Shown: one piece after another, positions 44,215 to 56,739 of the stretch
Numbering within the stretch: the first letter of the stretch is position 1
Layout: the number at the start of each line of letters is the position of its first letter
NCBI GenBank assembly: GCA_028386065.3
Contig: JAKUCV010005751.1
Span: 163,537-227,536 of the forward strand
Length of the DNA: 64,000 nt
Direction: 5' to 3'
From: Turnera subulata
Taxonomy: Eukaryota; Streptophyta; Magnoliopsida; Malpighiales; Passifloraceae
Notes under the pieces: generated by a model
What the model saw: the letters and a program-made list of their open reading frames with translations, nothing else
Told to the model about the DNA's origin: nothing
The model's database searches: none
Position numbers and translations under genes: made by a program

Positions 44215-46040
44215 TACGAACACCCAAATTTGACCCATGAGTTTTCCACTAAAATTAGATTTTAAACATGTTTGAACTTAGGATTAATGAGATGAATTGA
44301 TCCCAGGTTAAGGCATAATAATAATTTAATTTAGTGGAAATAATACATTTCGGTAATTTAAGCCTTTTTATATTGGAATGCTAGGATTAATGAGATGATT
44401 TAAGCTTAGAGTAAAATAAATAATAAGGTTTATTCACACTGAAATGTGTTTATTTCATTACTTAGGCCTTCTATTTATCTTTAATCCAATTTTAATAACA
44501 TGATTTACTTTTGGGTTGAGGATGGGTTTAAGGGCCCAAGTTAATTCTCTAGAGTTTAATTAGCCCATTAACACATTTCTTGCAGGTTAATTTTAGCTCT
44601 GATTTACGTAAAAAATCAGAGTTAAATCACCATTTAATTAGATTTTGTGTTTTTGGTATGATTTTGGCTTAAATGGGTGTTAATATGTAATCAATCAAGT
44701 ATGGAATGATTCTGAGGAGTAGTAATCACGTAAAAGGAGTGATTCTGGGTTCATTAAGGGTTGATTCCGCGGCAGGATCAAATCGGGGCTGAATTAGGGG
44801 GATTGGAATCCAAAAATGGAAAGAACATAAAAAACTGGAAGGGCCCAGTGGACATCTCGGGATGACCGCCCGGCCCTGGGGGTCTTGTAGCCGTCGGTCA
44901 CGGCGGTCATCCAAGGAATGACCGTCGGTCACGGCGGTCATGGGCATCCAGAAATGCTGATTTCCCCAATTTTTGTTACCAATTCGATCCTACGCGGTTT
45001 TGGACCAGATTTTTGGGAATAATCTTCACCATTAAGCGGGTCCATGCCCCTAGGCTTCCCAGAAGACTATAAATAGAACCCCCACTCACATTTCAGGGAC
45101 ACACAATCTCTTTCACATATACACCCACAAGCTTTGAGTGCTTGGTGAAACTCTAATTCTCCAAGCCTAGAATCGCATTTTTAGGCAGAAACTCTGGTGG
45201 AATACCATGGGAAGAAACAAGGAAGGAGCCAGCAGGGAAAGATAAAGAGGAGGAAGAAATCAAAGGCAATCCTAGAGCCCAGAATGTGGAGAATCCGAGT
45301 AGAAGGACATGATGCAAGCAGTCATAGAAAACATTCCGTATCTCGAGTTCTAGAAGTTGGATTTCTATGATCTTAGACTCTCTGGAAAGCTAAGAGGGAG
45401 ATTTACAATATTGCTGTTGGGCCCAAAAGCTGAATCGGCCGTTTTCATTGTCTAAAGTCCAGTAGGAGACGACCCATAGATTCTGTCCAACAACCGAGAT
45501 AAGTGCTTCAATCCCTTTTCGATTGTGAATCCTATTGATTGCCACTTGCTGATAATTTGATGATGATAATGATGATTTTGATGATGTGATTGTTGTGATG
45601 TCATAACAAGAATTACGTGGGCTTTGAACCCAGTCGCCGGGGTACCTAGGTGGTCTCTAGTGGTGGAGACTCATGCCCAAATATTTTTATTTTTCCTTTT
45701 TGTTCTGAACCTTCTTCTCCTTCCCCTCCAATTCAATTTTATTAATTTTATGTGATTTGTTTCCATACCATGTATACTTGCACAAGACATACATGAGTTC
45801 TTCAATTGCACAAATTTTAGACCCAACATGGATGGGTGCCTCACACCTTCCCGTCCGTGACGAACCCCTGAATCCCATGTCTTTGGTTTCGTTATGATCA
45901 GTTGCCTAAGGAGTCATTCAAAGGTTTTTCCTAAGTTTTGTCATTAAAAAAATTTGGGTGGCGGCTCCATTGATATGGGATCGACCCGGGGAAGAAGGTG
46001 AAAAGGAATAGATGAGAAGGCCCAAGTGATTTTGGGTCGG
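44215..46040 (+). repeat. LTR B (3' LTR of element I), last bases missing
   Basis: Starts TACGAACACCCAAATTTG (TG mutated to TA) after a purine stretch (AACGAGGGGCATC). It ends ...TTTTGGGTCGG, lacking the last nine bases GTTCTCACA, and LTR C begins at the next base. Confidence 0.9.
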
Positions 46041-47641
46041 TGTGAACACCCAAATTTGACCCACAATTTTTCTACTAAAGTTAGATTCTAAACGTACTTG
46101 AACTTAAGATTAACGAGATGATTTGATCTTAGGAATAGGGCATGTTAAAAATTCATTTCAGTAGAATTTATATATTTTGGTAATTTAAGCCTTTATGTGT
46201 TTAAATTCTAGGATTAATGAGATGAATTATTCTTAGGGTAAAATATATGACAAGGTTTATTTATGCTAGAATATATCACCTGGGCCTTTTATTTAATTTC
46301 AACCCGATTATGATGAGATGATTTATTTTTGGGTTAGGGATAAGATTAGAGGCCCAAGAAAATTATCCAGAGTTTAATTAGCCCATTAAGACATTTCTTA
46401 CAGGTTAATCCTAGCTCAGATTTTCGTAGAAAATCATAATTAAATCATCCTTTAGTTGGAAATGTTGTTTTTGATAAGATTTTGCTTAAAATGAGTGTTA
46501 ATGTGTAATTATTTGATTATGGTATGATTTGGGGAGTGGTGAGCAAGTAATTGAGTGATTCTGGGTCAGTTTAGGGGTTGATTACGCGGAAGGACCAATT
46601 CAGAGCTGAATTTGGGAGATTGGGGTGCAAAAATGGAAAGAACAAGTGGCATGTGGACCGCCGGGCGGTCCTCTCGGGACGACCGCCAGCTGCAGGCGGT
46701 CATCCACCAATGATCGCCGACCATGGCGGTCATGCCTGTGCAGAATAGCCCAATTTCTCCGATTTTGTTTCTTTTTCGATCCTACGTGGTTTTGGACCAG
46801 ATTTTAAGGCATAATCTTCACCATTAACCAGGTCCACACCCCTAGGATACCCAAAGCACTATAAATAGAACCCATCACACACATTTCAAGGGACACACAA
46901 CATTCTTCATATATACACCCATAAGCTCTTGTTACTTAGTATAAAAAAAGCTCTTGTTACTTGGAAAAATTCTATTTCACCAAGTTTAGGAATATACTCT
47001 TAGGCAGAAACTCTGGTGGAATTTCGTGGGGAGTATCAAGCAGTAGTCCAGCAAGGAGGAATCAAGAAGAGGATCAACCATTAAGCTTAGAAGTGGCAAG
47101 AAGGTGGTTGTAGAACTCTACCCATTGCAAGGAGCTAGAGGAGGGCTACCGGAGGTAACACTAAACCTTTCTTTTTGATTGTTTCTTACTGATTATATGC
47201 TGATGCTTTTGAAGATGTAAGTAGCCGATTAGTGCCATGCTTAGAACTACGTGGCTTTGACCCCAATCACTCGGGTACGAAGGTAGTCTCGCTTTTATAA
47301 CGGGATGCAAGCCAACTCTCTTTCTCCCCTTCCTCCCCCTCCTCTTTCTTTTGTTTTCCATACTTGCACACCTGCACAAGGAACGCTTTTCTCTTCAGTT
47401 GCACATGGTTTCGACCCAACATGGATGGGTGCCTAAAACCTTCCCATCCATGATGAACCCCCGAACCCATGTCTTTGGTTCGCCAAGACCACGTTGCCTA
47501 AATGAGTCACATGAAGGTTTTTCCCAAGTTTTTTTTTTAATAAATTTGGGTGGCAACTCCAATGACATGAGATTGACCCGAGGAAGAAGGTGAAAGGAAT
47601 AGGTGAGAAGGCCCAAATTCATTTTGGGTCGGGTTCTCACG
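46041..47641 (+). repeat. LTR C (5' LTR of element II)
   Basis: TGTGAACACCCAAATTTGACCC ... GGGTCGGGTTCTCAC, last A changed to G. It carries a TGAGATGAT-type hairpin at 46105-46131 (loop CGAGATGAT), the GACCGCC/GGCGGTC cluster and a TATA box at 46860. Confidence 0.9.
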
Positions 47642-47662
47642 TCTGGCGACTCCGCTGGGGAA
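47642..47662 (+). promoter_or_regulatory. Primer-binding site of element II
   Basis: TCTGGCGACTCCGCTGGGGA directly after LTR C, the same tRNA-Arg-like site as element I. Confidence 0.75.
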
Positions 47663-48122
47663 GTAGTGGGTTCATGAAACCTTGTGGAATCGTTGGGCTT
47701 TGTGTGCCTTTTACTTGTCATCATAAGTGCTTTGCATTCACGATAATTGATGTGAAGCCTCTACCTTAAGAGGGCGACGGAATCCAAGTCCACCACATGC
47801 TTTCCTTAAGCGATGGCGGCTTGAGTGAACCCGTTTCTCGATGCTTAGCAATGATGGGGATTAACGGGCCTTGGACCTCACGCGATATCCATTTTCACAT
47901 GTGAGTAGGCCAACCTATTCCCTAGCGGCAATCTTTTGGCCCCCAACCAGCTGCATACCCTGAGCATCTCATGCATGATAATTCAATAAGTGGTATGTGT
48001 ATTTGTATGGTTTCATTGTTGTGAGTTCAAAGTAGATGTTCATGGCTTGCCCCTTAGTCTCACATGCCCCAAACCCAATGAGATAATGTATACTGGAAAA
48101 CCTATGGGATATCGAGCGTCTC
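47663..48122 (+). other. Leader of element II, interrupted
   Basis: Homologous to 37526-37860 of element I (AAGCGATGGCGGCT, CTGCATACCCTGAGCATCTC). Non-coding. The solo LTR is inserted at 48123 and the leader/gag start resumes at 51495. Confidence 0.7.
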
Positions 48123-51100
48123 TGTGGAAGCCCGTACCCCAATTAAATAAAAATAAAATATTTAAATGAAAAAGAGTTACCAAAATACTCTTTAAAACCC
48201 GGGGTATAAAAACCGATACTTCGGCATACAAATATTTTCCATGAAAATGTATTAACCACGAGATGTCATCAAGTAAATGGAACCAACCGGCTTAACCAAT
48301 AGTAAGCCATCACGGCATCATGCCGACATAATATCACAAAAATCAACTCCGGCTAACCGCCGATATAGAGACAAATATTCATGACATCTCGAGTTATTTA
48401 ACTTGCAGCGGAAGGTGAAAATAATAATAAAACTCAAGATAGAAAATAACATGCATATGGCCCTATGGATCCCACCAAGAGATAATGCACAACTACCTGC
48501 TGAAGTGACTACGTCTGATCTCCGAGTCGAAGGTGTAAGTGAGTCTGCACGCTAACTAAAGTCTGAAAAACAACGGTGGCGATTATGTGAGTCGCCTACT
48601 CAGTGAACATTAAAAGTCTAAATATACATGAAAGTGAAGTCATGCTCGTAGGGTGAGTAGCTCACGAGCACAAGTACAGCATACAAGCAAATCAGAATCA
48701 CACACCATCACATAAATGTTTTATTGTATTATAGCTCGTATTGTTTGAGCTCAATGCGTTATCTTATTGTTATCATTATTATTATTTTTATTATTATGGG
48801 CCCTCTACTGTGAGTCAAGTCTCGGTAGCGCATCTGATCAGATCAGGGTGTGAAACCCAAATGTCGAACCTCAGAAGGGGTAGATTCTGAGGCCAAAAAC
48901 CACTGATAAATCTCAAGTGGCCGCTAGCTACCTGAGGGTGCACTCAGACACACCTAACCGGTGCAAGTCTTCCAGGGGTGCACCTACATCCCCTGGGCAT
49001 GCTAAACAGCATAATGTGACCCGAGGTACCCAACCCTCCTCGGGGCTACCAACCGACTCCACAGTAGAATTTAGTATTTTATTCTTAATTAAACCTTTAT
49101 ATTTCTGTTTGAAGTACATTATGTCTTTTCAGGGAAGTGTGTATGTGCCCCTGTAACATCTGGGCCTTCGGCCCATAACCACATACTATTACGGTTGAGA
49201 TACATTATGTCTTTCAGGGATGTGTGCACTGTAAGTGTCCCTGTTTCATCCGGGCCTTCGGCCCATAACTACTCACTATCACCAAAGCTTATTACATGTT
49301 ATATTTCGTACAGTTTTTCATGTAGAATTTAGGCATGTGAATCAATCAAGCATACAATTCCAATCATCGCATGTAGCAAACAAGGCAAGTAAACAAACAA
49401 ACCACACCAACATGCATTCACAAAACATATATAAAAAGACTTGTAATGTCACCTCAAAATGCGGTTTATGACTTCTCCCCGATCCGAGTCAACAGCTCCC
49501 AAGGTATCTCCCGTGCCTGAATACCGGCACATAATATAATCACTAAACCAATTTTAGGAATAAAAACGTATTTGTATGCTAATGGTATTCTCTAATCGAG
49601 TATCTTCCGTCCCTAACTAACAAATTGTAAGATTTCCGGGCCTAAGCCCAAAAGATTATTTTCACATCCATAGCTCCAACAATTAAGGATCTACAGTTCA
49701 TCGGTTTAAGTAAATTAACAATTCTCGGGCCTAAAGCCCACTAAATCCTTAATCACAAATTCCGGGCCGTGGGCCCACTTCCTCAAGTCGTATCTTACCG
49801 ATTATGAAAATGGGCTTCAAGCCCGTTCTTAAAGTCCGTGAATTTATTTATCCGAGATTAGGTCTTAAGTCTATTCCTTTAAGTCCATTTTTAATATGCT
49901 AAGCTTCAAATTGAGATTACTGGGCTTGGGCTCGGTTTTTCCTAAAACCGTCCTAAAGTCGTTTCCGAGCCCAAGAGTTGATCGGCCTAATGTTCTATTC
50001 GTGTCGGTAAATCTTCCCGGCCACACACCCTAACTCTCCGCTCTCGGTAAACCGTAATCACTAAATGTACAAATATAAATATAAATGTATTTCATAAAAT
50101 AAATTCCAAAATTTTAGTACGTGACATAACCGAGACAAATCATAGATAATTACCGACTAACACTTGTAAAACGAGAATTATCGTCCGCCGGCAGAACCCG
50201 AGTCTTCGCCGGAAAAGTCCCCGAGCCCTCGCCAGAACAGTACATCTTCGCCGGATTCCGGCCAACCTCGCCGGAAAATCCTCCAAACCAACAAGGAACC
50301 ACAGCAGCCTAACCGAGATCCCCAAAGACGAACAAATAGCGCATTTAACAACTACTCAAACCATAAAACATCTAAACAAATTGAAGTAAAAGAAGAACAA
50401 ATGCCGGAATTTCTCACCCGGAAGTACGAAGAATGGCAGCACCCGAACATGCCCTCACCCACTGCCGGTTCAGCCTTACATCCGCAACCTTCAGATCGTT
50501 CGAGCCGGCAGCAACTCCGCCCAGCACGACGCGCACCAAAGGCACCAAGTCCGGCGACACGAACCCAAACACTACGACCCGACACTGCCGGAAACACCAC
50601 GATGCACAACACNNNNNNNNNNNNNNNNNNNNNNNNNNNNNNNNNNNNNNNNNNNNNNNNNNNNNNNNNNNNNNNNNNNNNNNNNNNNNNNNNNNNNNNN
50701 NNNNNNNNNNNNNNNNNNNNNNNNNNNNNNNNNNNNNNNNNNNNNNNNNNNNNNNNNNNNNNNNNNNNNNNNNNNNNNNNNNNNNNNNNNNNNNNNNNNN
50801 NNNNNNNNNNNNNNNNNNNNNNNNNNNNNNNNNNNNNNNNNNNNNNNNNNNNNNNNNNNNNNNNNNNNNNNNNNNNNNNNNNNNNNNNNNNNNNNNNNNN
50901 NNNNNNNNNNNNNNNNNNNNNNNNNNNNNNNNNNNNNNNNNNNNNNNNNNNNNNNNNNNNNNNNNNNNNNNNNNNNNNNNNNNNNNNNNNNNNNNNNNNN
51001 NNNNNNNNNNNNNNNNNNNNNNNNNNNNNNNNNNNNNNNNNNNNNNNNNNNNNNNNNNNNNNNNNNNNNNNNNNNNNNNNNNNNNNNNNNNNNNNNNNNN

Positions 51101-51494
51101 NNNNNNNNNNNNNNNNNNNNNNNNNNNNNNNNNNNNNNNNNNNNNNNNNNNNNNNNNNNNNNNNNNNNNNNNNNNNNNNNNNNNNNNNNNNNNNNNNNNN
51201 NNNNNNNNNNNNNNNNNNNNNNNNNNNNNNNNNNNNNNNNNNNNTTTTTTTTTTTTTTCAAAACACCAAAACGACGTAGTTTTAAATGAAACCACGCTAA
51301 ACCTCTCGTTTAGTCCCGATCTCGACTTCGTTTCCCACGGAACCCGAACTATGAACAATACCGACTTAGAATTGACATTCTCATGGCAAAATAATTTATT
51401 TCCCCAACTAAGACTCGAAAATATTTGAAGGGTAAAATTGGAATAAATTTCCGAAAATTCCAGAAATCAAGTTATAAAAATCTGGGGCGTTACA
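48123..51494 (-). mobile_element. Solo LTR of the TGTAACGCCC family with TSD GTCTC
   Basis: On the minus strand it begins TGTAACGCCCCAGATTTTTA (51494) and ends ...GGGGTACGGGCTTCCACA (48123). Perfect TSD GTCTC (48118-48122 and 51495-51499). It has no coding region and carries the same GGGCTTCAAGCCC-like palindromes (49640-49945) as 9782-14796. Length is uncertain because it contains the assembly gap. Confidence 0.9.
50613..51244. other. Assembly gap (632 N)
   Basis: Run of N inside the solo LTR. The right edge is a T-run, and in the homologous LTR the same position follows GA-rich sequence, so simple sequence probably caused the gap. Long open frames reported across it are artefacts. Confidence 0.99.
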
Positions 51495-51527
51495 GTCTCT
51501 TCCTCATGCTTCAACCAATAGGGCAAA

Positions 51528-54096
51528 ATGAGTGAGGACAACACCGCTAAGGCAATTGTGGGGGAAGAGATTGTGGACCTGCTGAAAGATCCAAGGATTA
51601 GGGATGCACTGCTATCCCTACAAAAAGGGAAGATGATGTTTACTGGGAGTAATAGGGGACAGGTCTAGAATTTAGGTGCTAAGAAGAAGGTGGTGATCAT
51701 CCAAGATGAAGATCAGTGACACAGGAATCCAAGGGAGATGAAGAGAGGGTCAAAAGAGTGGAAGAGTTATTGAAGACCATGAAAAGGAAGGAGGATGATT
51801 GGAACTTGGACCGCTTGTCCTTGTTTCCTGGAGCCCGGTTGCCCGAGAAATTCAAGATGCCCGACATCGAGAAATTTAACGGAACGGGATGCCCTACAAC
51901 CCACGTGAAGATCTATATGAGGATGCTACAGCCTAAGGGGATAGGACCGAAATTGATGGTTCAATTATTTCAAAGGACTCTATCAGGGGTGGCCTTGAAG
52001 TTGTTCATGACCTTGGAGGAGAACAAGGTGAGTGAATGGGATGACATTTGCAGGGAGTTTGTGAACCAATATAGCTATAACACTGAAGTGGATGTGACCA
52101 AGTGGGACCTCGAGACAACCAGACAAGAGGCTCAAGAAACCTTCTCTGTGTATATCTCAAGATGGCGCGGCAAGGCATCATTGATGGTGAATAGACCCAC
52201 TGAGGAGGACCAGGTGCAGATGGTAATCAAGAACCTCCAACCGATTTACTACGATCGCATGGTCGGGAACTACTATGCCAAATTTAAAGCACTGATTGGG
52301 GCTGGGATACAGTTGGAGGATGCTATCAACTCGGGAAAAAGCAAAACCTCTGTAGACGTCCATACATCCAAGAGGGGCTTCACTGCAGTTCAAGGAAAGA
52401 GGTCTGCTGAGGTGAACCATGTCGTTATCCAAGCACCACTACAAATTGGGTCAAAGCCTAGGGATTTCACCCCTCCCCCTATGACTTTGGGAAAAATGCT
52501 CAAGAGGTGTATGGAGAAAGGTCTATTGCAGCCCTTGGACCCAAGACCTGATTTACGTCTTAGGGGAGATCCCAACAAATTCTGTGAATTCTATCAGATA
52601 GCCGGGCATACTATAGATTATTGCCCGTGACTCCACCATGAGATCCAAGACCTAATAAAAAGGAATGAGATGATCTTACCCAAGAAGCCCAACACCAGGT
52701 TGAACCTGCTACCCTTACATGACGAAATTGATATGATGGAGATAGAGCCCTCACCCGAACTTGAATGCTTGGTACTTAATCTTAGTGAATATGTGGATTT
52801 GCACGAGGAAGTTGATGTCATCCCCCGATCTGGGAGAGTGATAAGAAGAGCTACCCTCCGCTTAGACGAACTCGAAGAAACAGTGGACCCTGAAGAGGAT
52901 ATGGTTGTCAAGCAATTAAAGAAAACTCAGGCTAACATTTCAATCTGAGGCCTGCTGATGTCTTCCCGTCCACACAGAGAGAAAGTGCTCTAAACTTTGA
53001 GCAAAGCCCATGTCCCTATCGACACTGCACCAGAGACGTTAGCTAACATGATAGCTTCGGTTAAAACTGATAATCAGATCTCCTTCTCTGATAAGGACAT
53101 ACACTTAGACAAGGGAGCTCACATTAAGGCTCTATACGTCACCATCCAGGTTAAAGATAACCAAGTACCTTCAGTATTGATAGATAACGGGTCTGCATTA
53201 AATGTGTGCCCTTTGAAGACTGCGAGTCTACTAGGATTCGGAACCGCAGATTTCTTACCCTCTCGAACATTGGTTAGGGCATATGATAATGCTCAAAGGG
53301 AAGTGCTGGGAATGATAAGGTTGGAGATAATCATCGGGCCTACTCCTTTCACAGAGGAATTCCAAGTGCTTGATATCGCCTCCAGCTTCAACCTCCTTCT
53401 TGGGAGACCATGGTTACACCAAGCACGAGCTGTAGCCTCTACTCTGCATCAGATTTACATTTTCCCTACCAAGGGGGGATAGTCACGGTTAAAGGGGATA
53501 CAGTCGAGAGGAACATCAAGCTAGTTTTCGGAATTGAAGGGGTGGAGGAGGTGACTCTGTCGGGTTTTGTCTTCGAATCCGTCGGCACTATCTCGACAAG
53601 CAGAATTGTCAACAGACCACCCTATTATAATCCATTCGGTAATATGTCCATGATGGGGATCATGGAGAAGATGAGGTACTTCCCGATCATGGGGCTAGGG
53701 AAGAGAAAACAAGGGATAGTGGAGGTCCCTCAACTTTCCAAAGTCGTGCCAACCTTCGGTCTGGGATATACTCCAACCCCGACAGAATTGGAGAAGTAAA
53801 GGGCAAGGAATCATGCAAGGGCGCTGGCTCGGAAGAGGAAGCAAGAATGGGACTTCCCCATGAAACCTTACTTCAAGACACTAAATGGCTATTTTGTAAA
53901 AGAAGGAGAGGAGTTTCCCTTTTGTGGATTCACTGAACCATGGGTATTCAACCTCACGAAGAACAGAAAGCCGGGATTCGAATTATTTTTTGATTGCTAT
54001 CCGGAAGAAGTAGGCGACACAGAAGAAGAAGAGAAGGACGAAGAGGAAGGGGACTTCGGTTGCAAGTATTTTTTTGAGGAAGATAAGGCTACGTGA
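51528..54096 (+). pseudogene. Tat-type gag-protease, broken
   Basis: ATG 51528 (MSEDNTAKAIVGEEIVDLL) meets stops at 51666 and 51717; the main frame is 51716-52630. The Gag domain reads KFKMPDIEKFNGTGCPTTHV, LSGVALKLFMTLEE, WDDICREFVNQYSYNTE and ends with a zinc-knuckle-like CEFYQIAGHTIDYC. Stops at 52628 (TGA), 52946 (TGA) and 52991 (TAA) are in the same frame. The protease has LIDNGSALNVCPL (active-site DTGS as DNGS, as is usual in this group) and LLLGRPWLHQARAV. A frameshift near 53470 and a stop at 53797 lead to a C-terminal acidic region (FPFCGFTEPW) ending at 54096. RT does not follow. Confidence 0.88.
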
Positions 54097-54204
54097 AGGG
54101 ATGGACGTCGGTTTGCATAGGGTGCCAGGTTGAAAAGTCTGCGGTTTGGTATAAAAGAAGCCAGTCGGCGAGTCGTTCTTTATGTTGTTTTCTTTTTCCT
54201 AATG

Positions 54205-54210
54205 AATAAA
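54205..54210 (+). terminator. Possible polyadenylation signal for gag-protease
   Basis: AATAAA in CCTAATGAATAAAGGC, about 110 bp after the gag-protease stop and before the antisense gene end. The two transcription units would converge here. Not proven. Confidence 0.4.
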
Positions 54211-54740
54211 GGCACTCTTTCTTTTATGCACGGTGATCTTGGTATTTTCCTTTTGCATACATGACATGTGTGAATATGATGGGTTGGACAAGACTCCCTA
54301 AAATCAGTGAAAACTAACCTCAAAATCAATAATAATAGGAATGACAACATCAACTAAGTCCTCGAAAATTCGCGGCTTGATCCAATAAAGGACGTTCTCC
54401 GCCTCAAAGATAGTCTAACCAAAAAGTCAAGTCGCATGAAAAAGTCCTGAGACAAGGGAATTTTTGGGAATAATCATTCGTTTGAAAAAGAACTACGTGA
54501 ACCTAATTTCATGAGCTTTCACAAAAACGAGAAAAGAAAAGAATAGAAAAAAAAGAAAAGAAGAAGAAAAAAAAGAAGAAAAAGAAAAATAATAAAAGCC
54601 ATGAATACGTAGGAAGCCCGAATCGGGTCCGGTTCCATTTATTAAGTAGTAGTCTAGAGATCAACAAAACAGATAAGGGGAGTTTTGTTCACTCGTTTAT
54701 TCGCATGAATCATATGAAGGGGTAATTGCTAAGATGGGGT
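54211..54740. other. Spacer between convergent units
   Basis: Non-coding. Contains a GAAAAGAAAAG-rich tract (54530-54595). No other feature seen. Confidence 0.5.
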
Positions 54741-56063
54741 TCAATTCTTCTTGTGCTTCTTCCGACTCGGCTCGCCTTCCTCATCCTCGCCCTTCTTGAT
54801 GGGATGTTCGGGAGACTCAAATCCTGGGGGCACAGGTCCTTCCAAAAATGCCTCCCTCGAAAGATGCAAAGATCTCTCTGAAGCAGCCACATCCTTCTTT
54901 AACCATTCTAGTATGACAATGGGGGATGAATCTCAAAGTAACTGCCAGTTGGTTCCCTTACAGGCAAGACCCAACCTCCCTTGATAGCTTTCAGTGCAGC
55001 AGCCTTCATGGGTCCAGTGATCGGAATAGGGATGTCAGACGGAACCGTTTGGTTTATGCCGAACTGCCTTAGAACCCTCCTCGGACGATAGTAAGTGGAC
55101 TTTTCTATACTTGGGAGTGCCACCCAATCTCTGCACATGAAACTGATGACCACTTCCTGTATCCCAAGCCACCGGCAGGACCATGAAATCTGTGAATCTT
55201 TGAGATCACTCATGTAGATGACCCATCCCCGAATGGTGTGAAAAAATACAGAATAGCCACGACTGATGTAGTTTGTGGGATCGGCCTGTGGGCGCTCGAT
55301 CAGTGTAAGGTGTTCACATAACCACATCTACATGAAAAGAGGAGGTTATTATAAAACGGGAGATGTAGACGGTAGTGATAAGAAATGGGAAGCTAAGTGT
55401 ACATACCTGAAGTAGTAGAGGGGAACCAGTCAGTGGGGCATGGTAATCGTCGGCCAGCACATCGAAGCAATGGAGGGTCTCGCCTAAAATCACAGGGGTT
55501 AAGCTCTTTTCATAAAAAAGCCTAGACACAAGCGTGCCGATATGAAGAGGACAAACACTAGGAGATCCTACTAACAAAAATTCTCGTACCATCACAAGGA
55601 CAAGTGCATGGTTGCACTTCTCCCTCCAGCAAAAGTTACCCTCCTCTGGATGTTGCTCTATGTCACCAAGAAAATACTGATCAATGATCTTTGACAACTC
55701 CAAGTGGTTGTTGGGATTCAAAAAGAAACCAATCTGTCCCTCGGCCAAAGAGAGGAATTTGCTGACCTCTTTCAGAACAGCATCACTAAGGGAAACCATG
55801 GCAACTCCCTTTATGAATTTGGCATTTTGAAAGGCATTGAATTCATCAACAGTAGGACACAACTCCATCATGTCTTTGCCAAAACAGAATACACGACGGC
55901 TCTTGTCCCAGAATTTGGCAGCAACGCGAATTAAGCTCCCTTCTATCACCACACCATGAAGCTTGAACAACCTAGACAAGCCCAACATCGCAAAATCCAT
56001 ACGGCACACAGGGGGAACGCTCGCCATCCACTTAAGCACCTTAGTATGGAAATTCTCACTCAT
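54741..56063 (-). pseudogene. Antisense gene of Tat element, DUF7745/plant-mobile-domain-like, one intron
   Basis: Exon 1 (56063-55407, 219 codons) starts MSENFHTKVLKWMAS and includes FCFGKDMMELCPTVDEFNAF, FCWREKCNHALVLVMVREFL and LTPVILGETLHCFDVL. A canonical GT-AG intron of 79 bp (55406-55328; GTATGT...CATGTAG) has phase 0, and exon 2 continues MWLCEHLTLIERP, ...FHTIRGW. This order resembles the DUF7745 / plant mobile domain proteins of plant retroelements (recalled, not searched). A one-base loss near 54905 shifts the frame; the C-terminal tail is basic (GEPSRKKHKKN) with stop 54743-54741, possibly a nuclear signal. Apart from that shift it is better preserved than gag-protease. Confidence 0.75.
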
Positions 56064-56129
56064 GATTGCCCTAGATATGTTTGAATTATGGTGTAACGAG
56101 TTAAGGGAGTCTCTGGGTACCCAAGGCTT

Positions 56130-56137
56130 TATTTATA
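56130..56137 (-). promoter_or_regulatory. TATA box of antisense gene
   Basis: TATAAATA on the minus strand, 67 bp upstream of the ATG, in the context GCAATATAAATAAAGCC. It is the same octamer as in the LTRs. Confidence 0.65.
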
Positions 56138-56216
56138 TTGCTCTGGGATTGGTGGAATTTGTGAAAACCCTCAAGCCCAAGTCCGAAAACCGAAAAGGAA
56201 AATCCCAGGGGATTAC

Positions 56217-56330
56217 GACCGCCCGCGCCGGCGGTCAAGTCGTGAAGACCGTCACAACCAACGGTCATCAGCACAAGACCGCCGGGCAGTGGCGGTCATC
56301 CACCCGCATGACCGCCCGGCCGACGACTCG
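56217..56330. promoter_or_regulatory. GACCGCC/GGCGGTC cluster upstream of antisense gene
   Basis: At least six copies of GACCGCC, GACCGTC or complements in 114 bp, starting about 80 bp upstream of the TATA box. This is the same motif and spacing class as in LTR U3. Confidence 0.6.
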
Positions 56331-56739
56331 AGCCCGCCTGGAAGGTTCCGAAAAATTCGAGAAAATTTTAGGGAGAGAGTAGAAGGGTAGGCAAGAGAAA
56401 ATAAAAGAAAAAAGAAAAAAAAAGGGGATGTTTCCACTCATTGGGGGGTAAACGTTTTACTGAGAAAGGAGGGGCGCCTATTGACACTCTGCTTGAATGA
56501 ACAATAATAAGTGCTTTTTATGTGATTAATGTCATACATAGCTTGTCAAGTATTAAATACACGCATGTTAGGGGCATATCTTGATTATCAGGGGCATGAT
56601 AAACCCATCATCCATCAGAAGCTGGGGTAACCGATAGACTAGGTGCACGGTAATAAAACCATGATGGGAAACTAGGGCAACCCACCCCGCTTCCGGCTTG
56701 TATGTCTCCAAGGGCGTGGTGCATCATTCTTTTCCCCAA

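Larger units (their letters stand above)
35666..46040 (+). mobile_element. Tat-type gypsy-like element I, non-autonomous
   Basis: LTR A (35666-37504) and LTR B (44215-46040) are closely similar (1839 and 1826 bp). A primer site follows LTR A, and a hairpin array and purine stretch precede LTR B. The 6.7-kb interior has no gag or pol, so it depended on another element. Family assignment rests on shared termini and leader with element II, which has a Tat-like gag-protease. Confidence 0.8.

Noticed and set aside
50401..51428. Long ORFs of about 230-330 codons on both strands
   Set aside because: They are held open by the N run of the assembly gap.
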